Assembly (NCBI GenBank): GCA_965213545.1
Contig: CBDBZL010000001.1
Coordinates: forward strand, 558,001-622,000
Length of the DNA: 64,000 bases
Reading direction: 5' to 3'
From: CBDBZL01 sp965213545
GTDB taxonomy: Bacteria > Pseudomonadota > Alphaproteobacteria > Sphingomonadales > Sphingomonadaceae
Below the pieces are notes generated by a model that was not told the DNA's origin, did no database searches, and saw nothing but the letters and a program-made list of their open reading frames with translations. Of this stretch, positions 10,893 to 20,116 are shown in pieces. The position numbers and the translations under genes are program-made. Numbering within the stretch: position 1 is the stretch's first letter; each line of letters starts with the position of its first letter.

Positions 10893-11741
10893 CTATTCCG
10901 AGAAAGCTAAGAAATCGCTTTCAGCAAGAATGCGGATTTGCTGCCCTTTTGCTATTAGCTGCTCGGCCTTGCGGTGCTTATTACTCTTGCTCTGCCCGGC
11001 AAGCTTCGCGAGGTCTTGATCACCAACTACCAGCAGTGTGGTGTGCTTGGTGACACCGGGTTCGACTGCCGCACCGAGTTCATGTGCCCGATCGGCCGCC
11101 ATCCTGCGCGGCATACCTAAGGCACCGGTAAACACAATCGTCTCCCCGACCAGCGGGCCATCGCCGTCTCCGGAACGACAAACCGATGTTTCCACGCCGC
11201 TCAGCGAGCGTTCAACTCGGGCGAACCAATCTTCGAGCGATATCCCGGTCTCAGCGATTGCCCGCAACAGGATCAAACCGGCTGCGCGGGCGTCCTCTGC
11301 GGCATCATGATGGCGGAACGCGATGTCGAACCGTCGGGCCAACGGTGCAAGCCCGAATCCTGTTTGAGCAACTTCAGGAGATGCACGCCGCGCAACTCGA
11401 GCTGAATCCAGCCACCGACATGCCAACGGCGAATGGCTGGCTGTGGCACAAGCTTGACTCAACGCCACACGATCGAAGTGCGTGTGGCAAACCGTTACAG
11501 ACCCCGCAGTGAACGCACTTAGTTCTGCATACCGGTCGGCGAAACACGGCTGCCCGCACACATTTTGCCGATCTATACCGTGTATGCGCACGTTGATTGG
11601 GTCGAAGTCGTCGCGGGGATCCACGAGCCAACTAACGTGTTCGACCTCGCGCCCATTATGAAAGCGTACAGCGCCGATTTGGCAGATGCTGCCCATGAAG
11701 GCGTTTGCAGTCTCTACGTCGATCGCGATGAAGTCAGCCAT
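10893..11741 (-). CDS. DEDDh-family 3'-5' exonuclease with C-terminal BRCT domain
   Basis: The 282-residue protein joins a DnaQ-like exonuclease domain (residues 1 to about 175) to a BRCT domain (about 200-282, GETIVFTGAL...RMAADRAHELGA...TTLLVVGDQD). Exonuclease motifs visible are DVET (Asp8, Glu10), HTHFDRVAL (Asp90) and HHDAAEDA (His145, Asp150), so the DEDDh active site is complete. The start at 11741 is chosen over one nine codons upstream because GAGG lies seven bases before it. The architecture resembles DNA polymerase III epsilon-like proteins with BRCT, presumably acting in DNA repair or nucleic-acid turnover. It stands alone upstream of the str operon on the same strand. Confidence 0.85.
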   Translation of the reverse strand: MADFIAIDVETANAFMGSICQIGAVRFHNGREVEHVSWLVDPRDDFDPINVRIHGIDRQNVCGQPCFADRYAELSAFTAGSVTVCHTHFDRVALSQACATASHSPLACRWLDSARVARRASPEVAQTGFGLAPLARRFDIAFRHHDAAEDARAAGLILLRAIAETGISLEDWFARVERSLSGVETSVCRSGDGDGPLVGETIVFTGALGMPRRMAADRAHELGAAVEPGVTKHTTLLVVGDQDLAKLAGQSKSNKHRKAEQLIAKGQQIRILAESDFLAFSE

Positions 11742-11908
11742 TTTTAATCCTCGGCGAGTGTCATGCAATGTACGGCCTAACGCAAAGCCACCCAGCAGTC
11801 CAAGGCGGTAAACCGGTATTGAGCTACAAACATATAGATCGGCCTAAGTCGTAGTCGCGATTGCCTAAGAACTTTCCTACACTCCCCACGCCATGCCCCC
11901 AAACCGGC

Positions 11909-12661
11909 ATGACCGATCAACCCGCTGCCAGCGACGCGCACAGCCCACCCGCCGGCGAGTTGCGCTGGCAGGATTTTCCCAAGGAGCCGACCGCCGCGCG
12001 GCTCGTGCCTACGCGGGCGACGCCGAGGCAGGGGACGAGCGCGGTGGCGTTTCGGGGCGAGGAGCCTGCGGCGGATGATCCGCTGCTCGCCTTCGTGCCC
12101 GTCCCGCACGTCCAGCTGCGGCGCAATTCGATCGGTCCCGAGCGGCAGCGCGCGTTCATCGCGCACCTGGCGGCGACGGGGATCGTCAAGCAGGCCGCGC
12201 TTCATATCGGGGCGAGCCTGGAGGCGCTCTACAAGCTCAGGAAGCGGCCCGGCGCGGAGGCGTTCGATGCAGCCTGGGACGCGGCGCTCGACCGCGGCTT
12301 GGCGCGGCTCGAGGAGGGCGCGCTCGCCCGGGCGATCGAGGGCGAGGAGCGGTTGGTGGTCTCGGGCGGCAAGGTGCTGGGCACCGAGCGGCGACACAAC
12401 GAGGCGCTCGTCACCTTCTTCCTACGCAATCGGCGGCCCGAGCGCTACGGGGCGCATATCCAACCCGGTCATCCGCTCTACGAGCGCATCCGACGCGAGG
12501 TGATGGCCGAGATGCAGCAGCGCTCGCAGCGTAGCGAGGCCGAGGTGATCGCCTCGCTCGACCAGAAGCTCGAGACAATCCGCCTGCGCCAGGAGAATGC
12601 GCAGGCGCTGCTGGCGGGAACGGGTCTGGTCGCGCTGACCGACGGCGCGGACCAGGATTAG
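11909..12661 (+). CDS. Hypothetical protein with possible helix-turn-helix region
   Basis: A 250-residue protein not assigned to a named family. After a Pro/Ala-rich N terminus, residues of about 70-105 (RRNSIGPERQRAFIAHLAAT then GIVKQAALHIGASLEALYKL) look like a homeodomain-like HTH of the kind seen in phage terminase small subunits. This is followed by a helical region with FDAAWDAALDRGLARLEEGA and VTFFLRNRRPERYG. The C terminus is a charged helix. I start at MTDQPAAS; a TTG 16 codons upstream is possible but has no better ribosome-binding site. Its stop overlaps that of the convergent LysR gene. No phage genes are nearby. Confidence 0.7.
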   Translation: MTDQPAASDAHSPPAGELRWQDFPKEPTAARLVPTRATPRQGTSAVAFRGEEPAADDPLLAFVPVPHVQLRRNSIGPERQRAFIAHLAATGIVKQAALHIGASLEALYKLRKRPGAEAFDAAWDAALDRGLARLEEGALARAIEGEERLVVSGGKVLGTERRHNEALVTFFLRNRRPERYGAHIQPGHPLYERIRREVMAEMQQRSQRSEAEVIASLDQKLETIRLRQENAQALLAGTGLVALTDGADQD

Positions 12662-13476
12662 CGCCGGGCACCCGCTTCAACCGCGAGGTACTCGACCAGC
12701 TCACGCATCTTCTTCTGGCGCCATTGCGGGCGGGGCGCGACCAGCCAGTAAGCGCGGCGACATTCCTTCGTCTCGCCCAAAGCCACGAGGCGGCCCTGCG
12801 CCAAGGCCTCCTGCGCCAACGGTAGCGGCAGCATTGTGCGGCCGAGGCCGGCGAGCGCGGAGGACAGCGCCTGTCCGCCATTGCCCGCGCTGAGCACGAT
12901 CTCGGCGCCGTCGGGCGCGGGGAACGCTGGCCAGTCGATCCAGCCGGCGATGGGCGCACCGTCATCCGCCGCCGCCGCCACGGTCGCCATGCGCGGCTCG
13001 GTGAGCCGCACGCCTTCCAGTTCGCCCGGGCCCTCGGCCAGCCGGACCGCGCAGTCGAGGTTGGCCTCGGCGAAATCCGCCGTCTCGTCCGCCACGAGAT
13101 GCAAGCGGACCTGCGGGTTGGCCGTGCGGAACGCAGCAAGCCGCGGTGCCAGCCACTGGGCATAGAATTCGCGCGGACACACGATGGTGTAGTTCGACGA
13201 TGCCTGGCCTGCCTGCATCGCTTGCACGCTTTCCTCGAACCGAAGGAAACCGTCGCGCAACGGGTCGAGCCCGGCGGCGGCTTCGTCGGTCAGCTCGAGG
13301 CCGCGCGGCGTGCGTCGGAACAGGACGATACCCAGCACATCTTCCAGCGCGCGGATCTGCTGGCCCACCGCGGCAGGCGTGACCGCCAGCTCGTCCGCCG
13401 CCCGGGTGAAGGAGAGGTGCCGGGCCGCGGCATCGAATACGCGCAGGGCGTTCAGGGGCAGGTGTGTGCGCTTCAT
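12658..13476 (-). CDS. LysR-family transcriptional regulator (GcvA-like)
   Basis: A 272-residue LysR regulator. The N-terminal winged HTH (LNALRVFDAAARHLSFTRAA, DELAVTPAAVGQQIRALED, residues 8-47) has the GcvA/AmpR-type pattern. A truncated-looking effector domain starts near residue 92 (NYTIVCPREFYAQWLAPRLA). It is somewhat shorter than the usual 290-310 residues. It ends tail-to-tail with the hypothetical gene upstream and is divergent from the GT4 gene, the only neighbour it could regulate by position. Target and inducer are unknown. Confidence 0.88.
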   Translation of the reverse strand: MKRTHLPLNALRVFDAAARHLSFTRAADELAVTPAAVGQQIRALEDVLGIVLFRRTPRGLELTDEAAAGLDPLRDGFLRFEESVQAMQAGQASSNYTIVCPREFYAQWLAPRLAAFRTANPQVRLHLVADETADFAEANLDCAVRLAEGPGELEGVRLTEPRMATVAAAADDGAPIAGWIDWPAFPAPDGAEIVLSAGNGGQALSSALAGLGRTMLPLPLAQEALAQGRLVALGETKECRRAYWLVAPRPQWRQKKMRELVEYLAVEAGARR

Positions 13477-13690
13477 CAGATGGCCAGGTGATGCGCCTTA
13501 TGGGAGGCGCGGGCGGGCGGCAAGCGACGCGCCGTCGCGGCTCGCCGCTCGTCCGCAGCCAGCCTCGTTTTTCACATCCGGCGGGCAGCTTGCATCGTAT
13601 CAATGGCGGGACTAGGAAACGCGCCATTCGTCGCAGGGCGTGCTGGTGCTTAACCGCCGGGCAATAATCTTATACTAAAGAGTGGCGCGC

Positions 13691-15067
13691 ATGACCGATC
13701 CATTGCCGCCTCTTTTGGTCTGTGACCTCACGCAGAGCTATTCGCCCAAGGGCGGGGGCGGGATCACCACCTATTTGGCCGAGAAGCGCCGGTATATCCT
13801 GGAAAAGACGCCGCATCGCCTGCTCCAGATCGTTCCCGGGCCTGAGGACAAGGTGGTCGCGGACGGACGGCATACCTGGGTCGAGGTTGGCTCGAAGCCC
13901 GTGCGCGGAAGTGCGAACTACCATTTCATCACCCAGACCAGCAAGGTGCGCGCCATTCTGGAGCGCCACCAGCCCGATATTATCGAGTGCCAGTGTCCCT
14001 GGCTGCTTCCGTGGACCGCAATCCGCCATCGCCGCGCGCGACCCGAGACCACGCTGGTGGCAGGCTATCACACCGACTTTCCCGATGCGCAGGTGCACCG
14101 GGTGGTCGAAGCGATGTGGGGGCCGTTGCAGGCCCGCTTCTGGAGGATGCTGGCGCTGGGTTACGCAGAGATCACCTATCGCGAGTTCGACCGGGTCTAT
14201 GCGCTTGGTCGCAAGGGGATAGCGACGTTGGCGGCACGCGCGATCGACCGGCTCGACATGCTCGATCTGGGCGTCGACATCGCGCTGTTCAGCCCCGCGC
14301 GCCGTGACCCCGCTTTCCGCCGCGAACTGAAGCTTCCCCAAACCATCATCGAGGGTGATGGCCCGCTCCTGGTCTATGCCGGGCGGATCGACACGGAAAA
14401 GCGGGCCGACCGACTGGTGGCGATGATGCGCCAGATCGATCCTGAGCTTGGTGCCGCGCTGGTCATGATCGGTCATGGCAAGCTCTACGAGCAGCTGCGC
14501 GAAGAAGCCCAGGCCGATGGGCTGCCGATCGCCTTTCCCGGCTACTTCGCCGACCGAACGCAGCTCGCGCGCGCGCTTGCCTCGTGCGACATGTATGTCT
14601 CGGCGATGGCCGATGAGACCTTCGGGGTCAGCGTGGTGGAGGCGCAGGCTTGTGGTCTTCCGGTCATCGGGGTCGATAGCGGCGCGATGCCCGAACGCGT
14701 GCCGGAGGGGCTCGGCCTCCTGAGCCCAAAGAACGACATCGCGGCGATGGCGGCCAATGTCGCGGCGGTGTGGCGGGGCGAGGTCGGCGACGGCCATCGG
14801 GCCATGGCCCGGGCCGCGCGGTTGCACGCGGAAAACCGCTATGACTGGTCGCGCACCTTCGCCCGCCTGTTCGACGAGGTCTATCCCGCTGCGCGCGCGC
14901 ATACCGCACGCCGTCTTGCCGAGGGCGAGAAGTGGCGGCTGAGCTCCCTGCTCACCGGCCCAGCCGCGCCGCTGCTGGCTTGGGGCGGGGGACACGAGGC
15001 CAAGCCCCGCCGAACGACGCGAGCGGGCAAGTCCGCGATCGGCGGGGACCGTTTCGAGATAGGCTGA
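13691..15067 (+). CDS. Glycosyltransferase family 4 (GT-B)
   Basis: A 458-residue GT-B glycosyltransferase. The N-terminal domain has LTQSYSPKGGGGITTY (acceptor/nucleotide loop). The C-terminal domain starts near PLLVYAGRIDTEKRADRLV and contains the E-x7-E element in ADETFGVSVVEAQACGLP, diagnostic of GT4 enzymes that use nucleotide sugars. An ATG at 13691 is preferred over a GTG nine bases upstream because AAAGAG lies eight bases before it. A basic, Gly-rich tail ends the protein. Similar proteins glycosylate lipids or polysaccharides; the specific acceptor is not evident. The facing gene downstream encodes a membrane protein. Confidence 0.88.
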   Translation: MTDPLPPLLVCDLTQSYSPKGGGGITTYLAEKRRYILEKTPHRLLQIVPGPEDKVVADGRHTWVEVGSKPVRGSANYHFITQTSKVRAILERHQPDIIECQCPWLLPWTAIRHRRARPETTLVAGYHTDFPDAQVHRVVEAMWGPLQARFWRMLALGYAEITYREFDRVYALGRKGIATLAARAIDRLDMLDLGVDIALFSPARRDPAFRRELKLPQTIIEGDGPLLVYAGRIDTEKRADRLVAMMRQIDPELGAALVMIGHGKLYEQLREEAQADGLPIAFPGYFADRTQLARALASCDMYVSAMADETFGVSVVEAQACGLPVIGVDSGAMPERVPEGLGLLSPKNDIAAMAANVAAVWRGEVGDGHRAMARAARLHAENRYDWSRTFARLFDEVYPAARAHTARRLAEGEKWRLSSLLTGPAAPLLAWGGGHEAKPRRTTRAGKSAIGGDRFEIG

Positions 15068-15491
15068 GCGCCTGTATTGCAGGTGGAAGCGGCGCGAGGG
15101 GGGCAGGTTGTCGGCGAAGGTTGTCCAGCCCCGCAGATTCGGAGGGATTTCGCCGATACCTAGCTATCGGGGTGCGGCCTGGCTCATCTTGTGTCGCGGG
15201 CTGCCTGCGAAGCGTCCGCTGCCGGGGCCACGCCCCCCATCCCACCGGATGCCGGTCCTGTCGAGCGATCAGAATGGGTTCATGCGCGCTAGCGCTCGCC
15301 GCAGATGGCCTAGTTGGGTCGACCGTCTGCGGTGACCCGCAAGCCTTCGCTAGAGCGGCATGCTTTAAACCTGACCCATTTCGTCATGCCGGACTTGATC
15401 CGGCATCCCGCTGCCTGTCGCCTACGATTGAAGCTGGACCCCGGATCAAGTCCGGGGTGACGATTTGTATTTCGTGCAAACCGCTCGAATC
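15068..15491. other. Intergenic region with two palindromic repeats
   Basis: A 424-base region between the convergent GT4 and membrane-protein genes. Two clear palindromes are present: atgccgga-cttga-tccggcat (15386-15406) and ccccgga-tcaag-tccgggg (15439-15457). Both are framed by an outer inverted pair TCGTCA...TGACGA (15381-15463). This is the most complete copy in the window of the repeat seen near 4.6 and 10.1 kb. I see no gene here. The element may help end convergent transcripts, but there is no T-tract. Confidence 0.6.
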
Positions 15492-16505
15492 TCAGCGCCG
15501 CGCCCGCTCCTTCGGCCCATCCATCGCTCGTTTGCCGCCACGGCGCAGCATCGTCGCCGCGTCGCCGAGCAGCAACGCCAGGCCCACCGCGACATTCGCG
15601 ACGACGAGCAGCGCGGCGGTGAGCGCGATGATACTGGCGACCTGCGTGCCATCGTCCAGCACCAGCACGGCGAGGCCGGCGAAGATCAGGTCCTTGTTCG
15701 CCACCAGCGGCAAGCGCGAGACCACCTGACGCAGCGCCGCGAGCCACAGCCACCACGAGAACGGCACATCGGGCAGCAGCAGGTGCCACACGATCACCCC
15801 GAGCAGCGCGCGAACGACCACCCGCGCGACGTGAACGGCAAAGGCGAAGGCCAGGTCATTCGCTGGAAGGAAGAAGACGCGGCGACGCCAGACCAGCGGC
15901 ACCAGGCTTAAGCCAAGCACCAGGACGATCGAATAGGCCGCCAGCGCCCCCATCCCGGTCAGCGCATGGGCAACCTGCGGCCCCGCCCAGAACAGCGCGG
16001 CGCCGACGAGCACCACGGTGACCGCATTGCCCGCCAGCGCGGACAGGATGGCGACATCCTTGATCGTGCTCAGCAGCGCCTTTGCGCGCTCGCGTGCCCG
16101 GCGTCGAGCCCAGGCGAAGAAGGCCCCCTCGCCCAGATAGGCCAGCACGATGTCGTTATAGACCTGCTTGCGGATCAGGGCGAAAAAGCCGGCGACCCCC
16201 ATGCCGCCCGGGCCGGGGCCCCATAACCGGCGGAAGATGGCGAAGTCGCCCAGCACCGTCGTCAGGTAATAGAGCGCAAAGACGCCCCAGAAGAGCGCGG
16301 ATGTGGGCAGCAGCGTTACCAGCTCGCGCCATTCCAGCGCAGCGAGTTCGCGTCCCACCGCCACCGCCATCGCCAGCGACAGGCCGACCGATGCAAGGAT
16401 CGGCCATAATGGCGGCCTTGCCGGACCGGCAGCCATCTGAGGATCGCCTGTTACCGGCTGGCTCGAGGGTTGGCTCGAGACAGGCGCTTCGGCATTCGGT
16501 CCCAT
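15492..16505 (-). CDS. Polytopic inner-membrane protein of unknown function
   Basis: A 337-residue membrane protein with about eight hydrophobic segments (for example WPILASVGLSLAMAVAV, ALFWGVFALYYLTTVLG, AGNAVTVVLVGAALFW, YSIVLVLGLSLVPLVW). The overall pattern, including a conserved-looking KQVYNDIVLAYLGEGAFFAW segment, recalls lysylphosphatidylglycerol-synthase-type/UPF0104 flippase-like membrane domains, but I cannot confirm homology. An ATG at 16505 is preferred, with GAAGG seven bases upstream; a GTG ten codons earlier is possible. It is convergent with the GT4 gene, so a shared role in envelope glycans is only suggestive. Confidence 0.65.
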   Translation of the reverse strand: MGPNAEAPVSSQPSSQPVTGDPQMAAGPARPPLWPILASVGLSLAMAVAVGRELAALEWRELVTLLPTSALFWGVFALYYLTTVLGDFAIFRRLWGPGPGGMGVAGFFALIRKQVYNDIVLAYLGEGAFFAWARRRARERAKALLSTIKDVAILSALAGNAVTVVLVGAALFWAGPQVAHALTGMGALAAYSIVLVLGLSLVPLVWRRRVFFLPANDLAFAFAVHVARVVVRALLGVIVWHLLLPDVPFSWWLWLAALRQVVSRLPLVANKDLIFAGLAVLVLDDGTQVASIIALTAALLVVANVAVGLALLLGDAATMLRRGGKRAMDGPKERARR

Positions 16506-16666
16506 TCGGCGACCTTCATCGGATGAGGGGATCACGCGCCTGAACGTTCAAAAGCTTGGCGGCGAAGCGAGGTGAGCACCAATGCGTCGGCGCGGTCATA
16601 TAGCATCGGCACCCTGAATTATCTGCGGAGTGCAGCGCCGCTAATCCCGCCCCTCTGGGACGAAGA

Positions 16667-17080
16667 TCACTTGGACGCAGGGGCCGGCGCAGCCAGGGGG
16701 AAGCGGGGGATGGCGACCTCGAACAGCTCGCCGTCCGCCTGGGCAAAGGTGTAGTGCCCCTCCATCGCACCATGATGCGTGGTCAGCTCGCAGCCCGAAA
16801 CATAGTCATGCGTCGCACCCGAAATGAGTCGCGGCGTCTCGCCGACCACGCCTTCACCATCGACGATATTGACCATTCCGCGCGCATCGGTGATCCGCCA
16901 GTGCCGGGTGCGCAGCTGGACGATGTCCTCGCGGTGGTTCTCGATGCGGATGTGGTAGACCCAGAACCAGCGGCCCGCCTCGACCCGCGAATGCTCGGCC
17001 ATGAAGTTGACCGCGACGCGCACGGTGATGCCGCCGGTCATCGCCGCATGCTGGAACAGAGAGTTCATTGCATCCTGCAT
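16667..17080 (-). CDS. apaG: ApaG-domain protein
   Basis: A 137-residue ApaG protein, a stand-alone fibronectin-III-like beta-sandwich. Visible family segments are ITVRVAVNFMAEHS, WVYHIRIENHREDIVQLRTR, HWRITDARG and SGCELTTHHGAMEGHY. Despite the historic name (Co/Mg efflux), its molecular role is not settled; the fold resembles the substrate-recognition domain of FBxo3. It is followed on the same strand by no close gene and preceded by the HWE kinase 177 bases upstream. Confidence 0.93.
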   Translation of the reverse strand: MQDAMNSLFQHAAMTGGITVRVAVNFMAEHSRVEAGRWFWVYHIRIENHREDIVQLRTRHWRITDARGMVNIVDGEGVVGETPRLISGATHDYVSGCELTTHHGAMEGHYTFAQADGELFEVAIPRFPLAAPAPASK

Positions 17081-17257
17081 GATGCTGGCCAGCCTAGCGC
17101 GTTTGTCGGCCCGCTAACAAGGGTTGCCGACATGACGGGGCGCAATTTGTCGACCAAAACGCCGACAGGCGCGGGTCCCGCATCGCGGCCCGAGGTTGCT
17201 CGATCCGCAGCGGCCTTTCTCGGTCCAAGCCGCCGCCCTGCATATTCCTCCAGCTCT

Positions 17258-18727
17258 TCACGCCGTAGATCCCAGCGGGCGGGTGACCTGGTCGAGCGGG
17301 CAATGAAGCTGCCAGCATATGCCTTGCGGACGGTGATCGAACAAAACTTCCCCGGCAAGATTATGTCGCGGGACATCGCGGATGAGCTTGGTTCCGAACC
17401 CCTCGGAACCCCCGCCGGTCACCGCCGGACCGTTGCTCTCGCGCCACCAGATGGTGAAACCCGTTTTTGCCTCGGCCCCGGTGTCGACCCCAGTCTTGGC
17501 AGGGCAGGAGACGGACCAGCCGATGGCGACATGCCCGCCGCCGACCGACAGCGAGCCATATTTGAGCGCGTTGGTAGCCAGTTCGTGGAGCGCCATGCCG
17601 ATGGTTTCGGCGGCGCGTGGCAGCAGCGACAACTCGGGGCCCTCGATGGTTATCTCCCCCGGCGCCTGTTCGACGAATGCCAGCTGCGCCTCGACCAGTT
17701 CGCGCACCGGTACCTGGCGCCACTCGCGCTTGACCAGGATATCCTGATTGACCGCCAGCGAGCGGATGCGGTCCTCGAACCGGTCGAGGAACGCGGCATT
17801 GCCGGGTGCGGTTCGCCGCGCGAGCGCCTGCACCGTTCCGAGCAGGTTTTTGGCCCGGTGGTTGACCTCCATCAACAGAAGCCGGATCTGCTCGGCCTGC
17901 TCGCGCTCCTCGGTGATGTCGGTATTGGTTCCGAACCAGTATTCCACCTTGTCGCCGCCATCGCGGATCGGCTTGGCACGGCTTAGGAACCAGCGCCACT
18001 CGCCCTCGTGGCTGCGCAGCGGGAAGGTGTCCTCCCACTCGTCCCCGCGCGCGATCGAGGCGCGGAAGTGCTCGGTCACCCGGTCGACATGATCGGGGTG
18101 GTGGATCTTCTGCCAGCCCCACCCCTCCATCTCATCGAGCGTGCAACCGGTATAATCGTGCCAGCGCTGGTTGTACCAGAAGATGTGACCATCGCCATGC
18201 GCGATCCAGGCGAGCTGCGAGATATTGTCCGCCAGCATGCGAAAGTGATGCTCGCTCTCGGCCAGCCGGTGCTGCTGCTCGAGAAAGCGGCGCGCATCGC
18301 GAACAACTTCGCCGAACGCGATGACCGCGCCGCCGGCATCGTGCACCGGGCTGATGGTCATCACCACATCGAGCGGTTCGCCGGATTGATTGCACCGCTG
18401 GGTAAGGAACTGGCCGACGCGCTCCCCGGCGATCAGCCGCGCGCGCAACGCGGCATCTTCCGCCGGGTCGGGGATGAAAAAGCGCTCCGCCGGGGCGCCG
18501 ATGATCTCGGTGGCGGACCAGCCGAACAGCTGCTCGGCCGCCATGTTCCAGCCGATCACTACGCCGTCCCTGTCGCGCAGGATCACCGCGTCCTGGCATG
18601 AGGCGAAGAAGGCGGGGAGAACCGCCCCGGCAATATCCACGCCGAACCCCGCGCCGCTCACGCCGCTCACCCCGGCGCCCGCAACCCGCGAGTGCCCGCT
18701 TGGGAGCGGCGATATGTGCCAAGGCAT
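17258..18727 (-). CDS. PAS-PAS HWE-family sensor histidine kinase
   Basis: A 489-residue soluble sensor kinase with no transmembrane segment. PAS1 spans about residues 37-150 (DAVILRDRDGVVIGWNMAAE), PAS2/PAC about 160-270 (WIAHGDGHIFWYNQRWHDYT, YWFGTNTDITEERE). The HWE kinase core has the phospho-acceptor His290 in MEVNHRAKN, HELATNALKYG and the W-x-E signature in IWWRESNGP. In alphaproteobacteria such kinases often feed the general stress response or light/redox signalling. No response regulator, phyR, nepR or ecfG is adjacent, so the partner is unknown. It is inserted between metZ and apaG. Confidence 0.9.
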   Translation of the reverse strand: MPWHISPLPSGHSRVAGAGVSGVSGAGFGVDIAGAVLPAFFASCQDAVILRDRDGVVIGWNMAAEQLFGWSATEIIGAPAERFFIPDPAEDAALRARLIAGERVGQFLTQRCNQSGEPLDVVMTISPVHDAGGAVIAFGEVVRDARRFLEQQHRLAESEHHFRMLADNISQLAWIAHGDGHIFWYNQRWHDYTGCTLDEMEGWGWQKIHHPDHVDRVTEHFRASIARGDEWEDTFPLRSHEGEWRWFLSRAKPIRDGGDKVEYWFGTNTDITEEREQAEQIRLLLMEVNHRAKNLLGTVQALARRTAPGNAAFLDRFEDRIRSLAVNQDILVKREWRQVPVRELVEAQLAFVEQAPGEITIEGPELSLLPRAAETIGMALHELATNALKYGSLSVGGGHVAIGWSVSCPAKTGVDTGAEAKTGFTIWWRESNGPAVTGGGSEGFGTKLIRDVPRHNLAGEVLFDHRPQGICWQLHCPLDQVTRPLGSTA

Positions 18728-18803
18728 GGCCGCTGGTCATCCGGCAAGCGACATTGGGCGCGCGGTGGCCACCTGTCGGCGGTGTCGCTCGCGCGCGTCA
18801 GCT

Positions 18804-20024
18804 TCACAGCCCCGAGCTCGTCAGCGCCCGGTCGAGGTCCTCGATCACGTCGGCGACATCCTCAAGCCCGATATTGATCCGCAGCATGCCTTCTGCCACC
18901 CCCATCGCGGCGCGCTCCTCCTCGCTCATGTTCGAATGCGTGGTGCTCGCCGGATGACAGATGAGCGACTTTGCATCGCCGATATTGTTCGAGATATCGA
19001 CCAGTTCGAGCGCATCGAGAACGCCATGCGCCTGCGCCCTGCCGCCCGGCACGATGAAGCTGAAGATGGGTCCGCAGGCATCCATCTGTTTCATCGCGAG
19101 CGCATGCTGGGGGTGGCTCGCCAGACCGGGGTGAAGCATCACGCCTCCGGCAGAAAGAATACGCTGTTCGATCGCCTGACCCGCCGCGAGTGCGTTTGCA
19201 CTCTGGCGATGCGCGCGCAGGTCAAGCGTTTCCAGTCCCTTCAGCACCACCCAGGCGTTGAACGGCGACAGGTTGGGACCGGTATTGCGCTGGAACGGCA
19301 GCAGAACCTCGTCGATGAATTCGCGCGAACCGCACACGGCGCCTGCCAGCACGCGCCCCTGGCCCTCCATCAGCTTGGTTGCCGAATAGGCGACCACGTC
19401 GGCGCCCCATTCGAGCGGGCGCTGGAGCACCGGCGATGAGAACGCGTTGTCGACCACGCTGGTGATGCCGTGCTCGCGCGCCAGCCCGCAGACGGCCGCC
19501 ATATCGACGATATCGAGCGTGGGATTGGCCGGGCTCTCGAAGAAGAACACCTTGGTATCGGGCCGGATCGCGGCGGCCCAGGCCTCGTTATCCGCGCTGT
19601 CGACAATAGTGGTCGCAATGCCGAAACGCGGCAGCAGCTGGTCGACCAGCCAGCGGCACGAGCCGAACGCCGCGCGTGCCGCAACGCAGTGGTCCCCGGC
19701 CGACAGCTGGCACAGCAGCGCGGCGGTCATGGCCGCCATTCCGCTGGCCTGGACGCGGCATGCCTCGGCCCCCTCCATCGCCGCCACCCGCTCCTCGAGC
19801 ATGGCAACGGTGGGGTTCTGCAGGCGGCTGTAGGTCATCCCGCCCGCCTCGCCGGCAAACCGCGCGGCGGGGGTGGCGGCGTCGTCGTAGCAATAGCCCG
19901 AGGTCAGGAACAGCGCTTCGCTGGTCTCGCCATGTTCGGAGCGCCATGTTCCCGCGCGCACCGCACGGGTCTGCGGACGCCAGCGTTCGGTAACGGAGCG
20001 GTCGAAGCCGGTGTTCTTCTTCAT
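18804..20024 (-). CDS. metZ: O-succinylhomoserine sulfhydrylase
   Basis: A 406-residue PLP enzyme of the Cys/Met-metabolism family that makes homocysteine from O-succinylhomoserine and sulfide. Motifs: SGYCYDDAATPAARFAGE, YSRLQNPT, EGAEACRVQASGMAA, DNAFSSPVLQRP and the PLP lysine Lys217 in AYSATKLMEGQG. The start MKKNTGFDR is set by homology and by an AAGG 13 bases upstream; the frame is open further upstream but unlike the family. The 92-base upstream gap to the divergent transpeptidase gene shows no SAM-II riboswitch that I could recognise. Confidence 0.93.
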   Translation of the reverse strand: MKKNTGFDRSVTERWRPQTRAVRAGTWRSEHGETSEALFLTSGYCYDDAATPAARFAGEAGGMTYSRLQNPTVAMLEERVAAMEGAEACRVQASGMAAMTAALLCQLSAGDHCVAARAAFGSCRWLVDQLLPRFGIATTIVDSADNEAWAAAIRPDTKVFFFESPANPTLDIVDMAAVCGLAREHGITSVVDNAFSSPVLQRPLEWGADVVAYSATKLMEGQGRVLAGAVCGSREFIDEVLLPFQRNTGPNLSPFNAWVVLKGLETLDLRAHRQSANALAAGQAIEQRILSAGGVMLHPGLASHPQHALAMKQMDACGPIFSFIVPGGRAQAHGVLDALELVDISNNIGDAKSLICHPASTTHSNMSEEERAAMGVAEGMLRINIGLEDVADVIEDLDRALTSSGL

Positions 20025-20116
20025 GGCTGGCGCGGCCTTAGGATGCAGGGGCGAACGGGGCAAGCCGGTCCATTTCTTGGCTGGAACAGGGGACATTTGG
20101 TGGCTATTGGCCGGCG

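Noticed and set aside
20025..20116. SAM-II riboswitch upstream of metZ
   Set aside because: metZ and metA are common SAM-II targets in this class, but I could not find its conserved pseudoknot sequence blocks in this 92-base gap.
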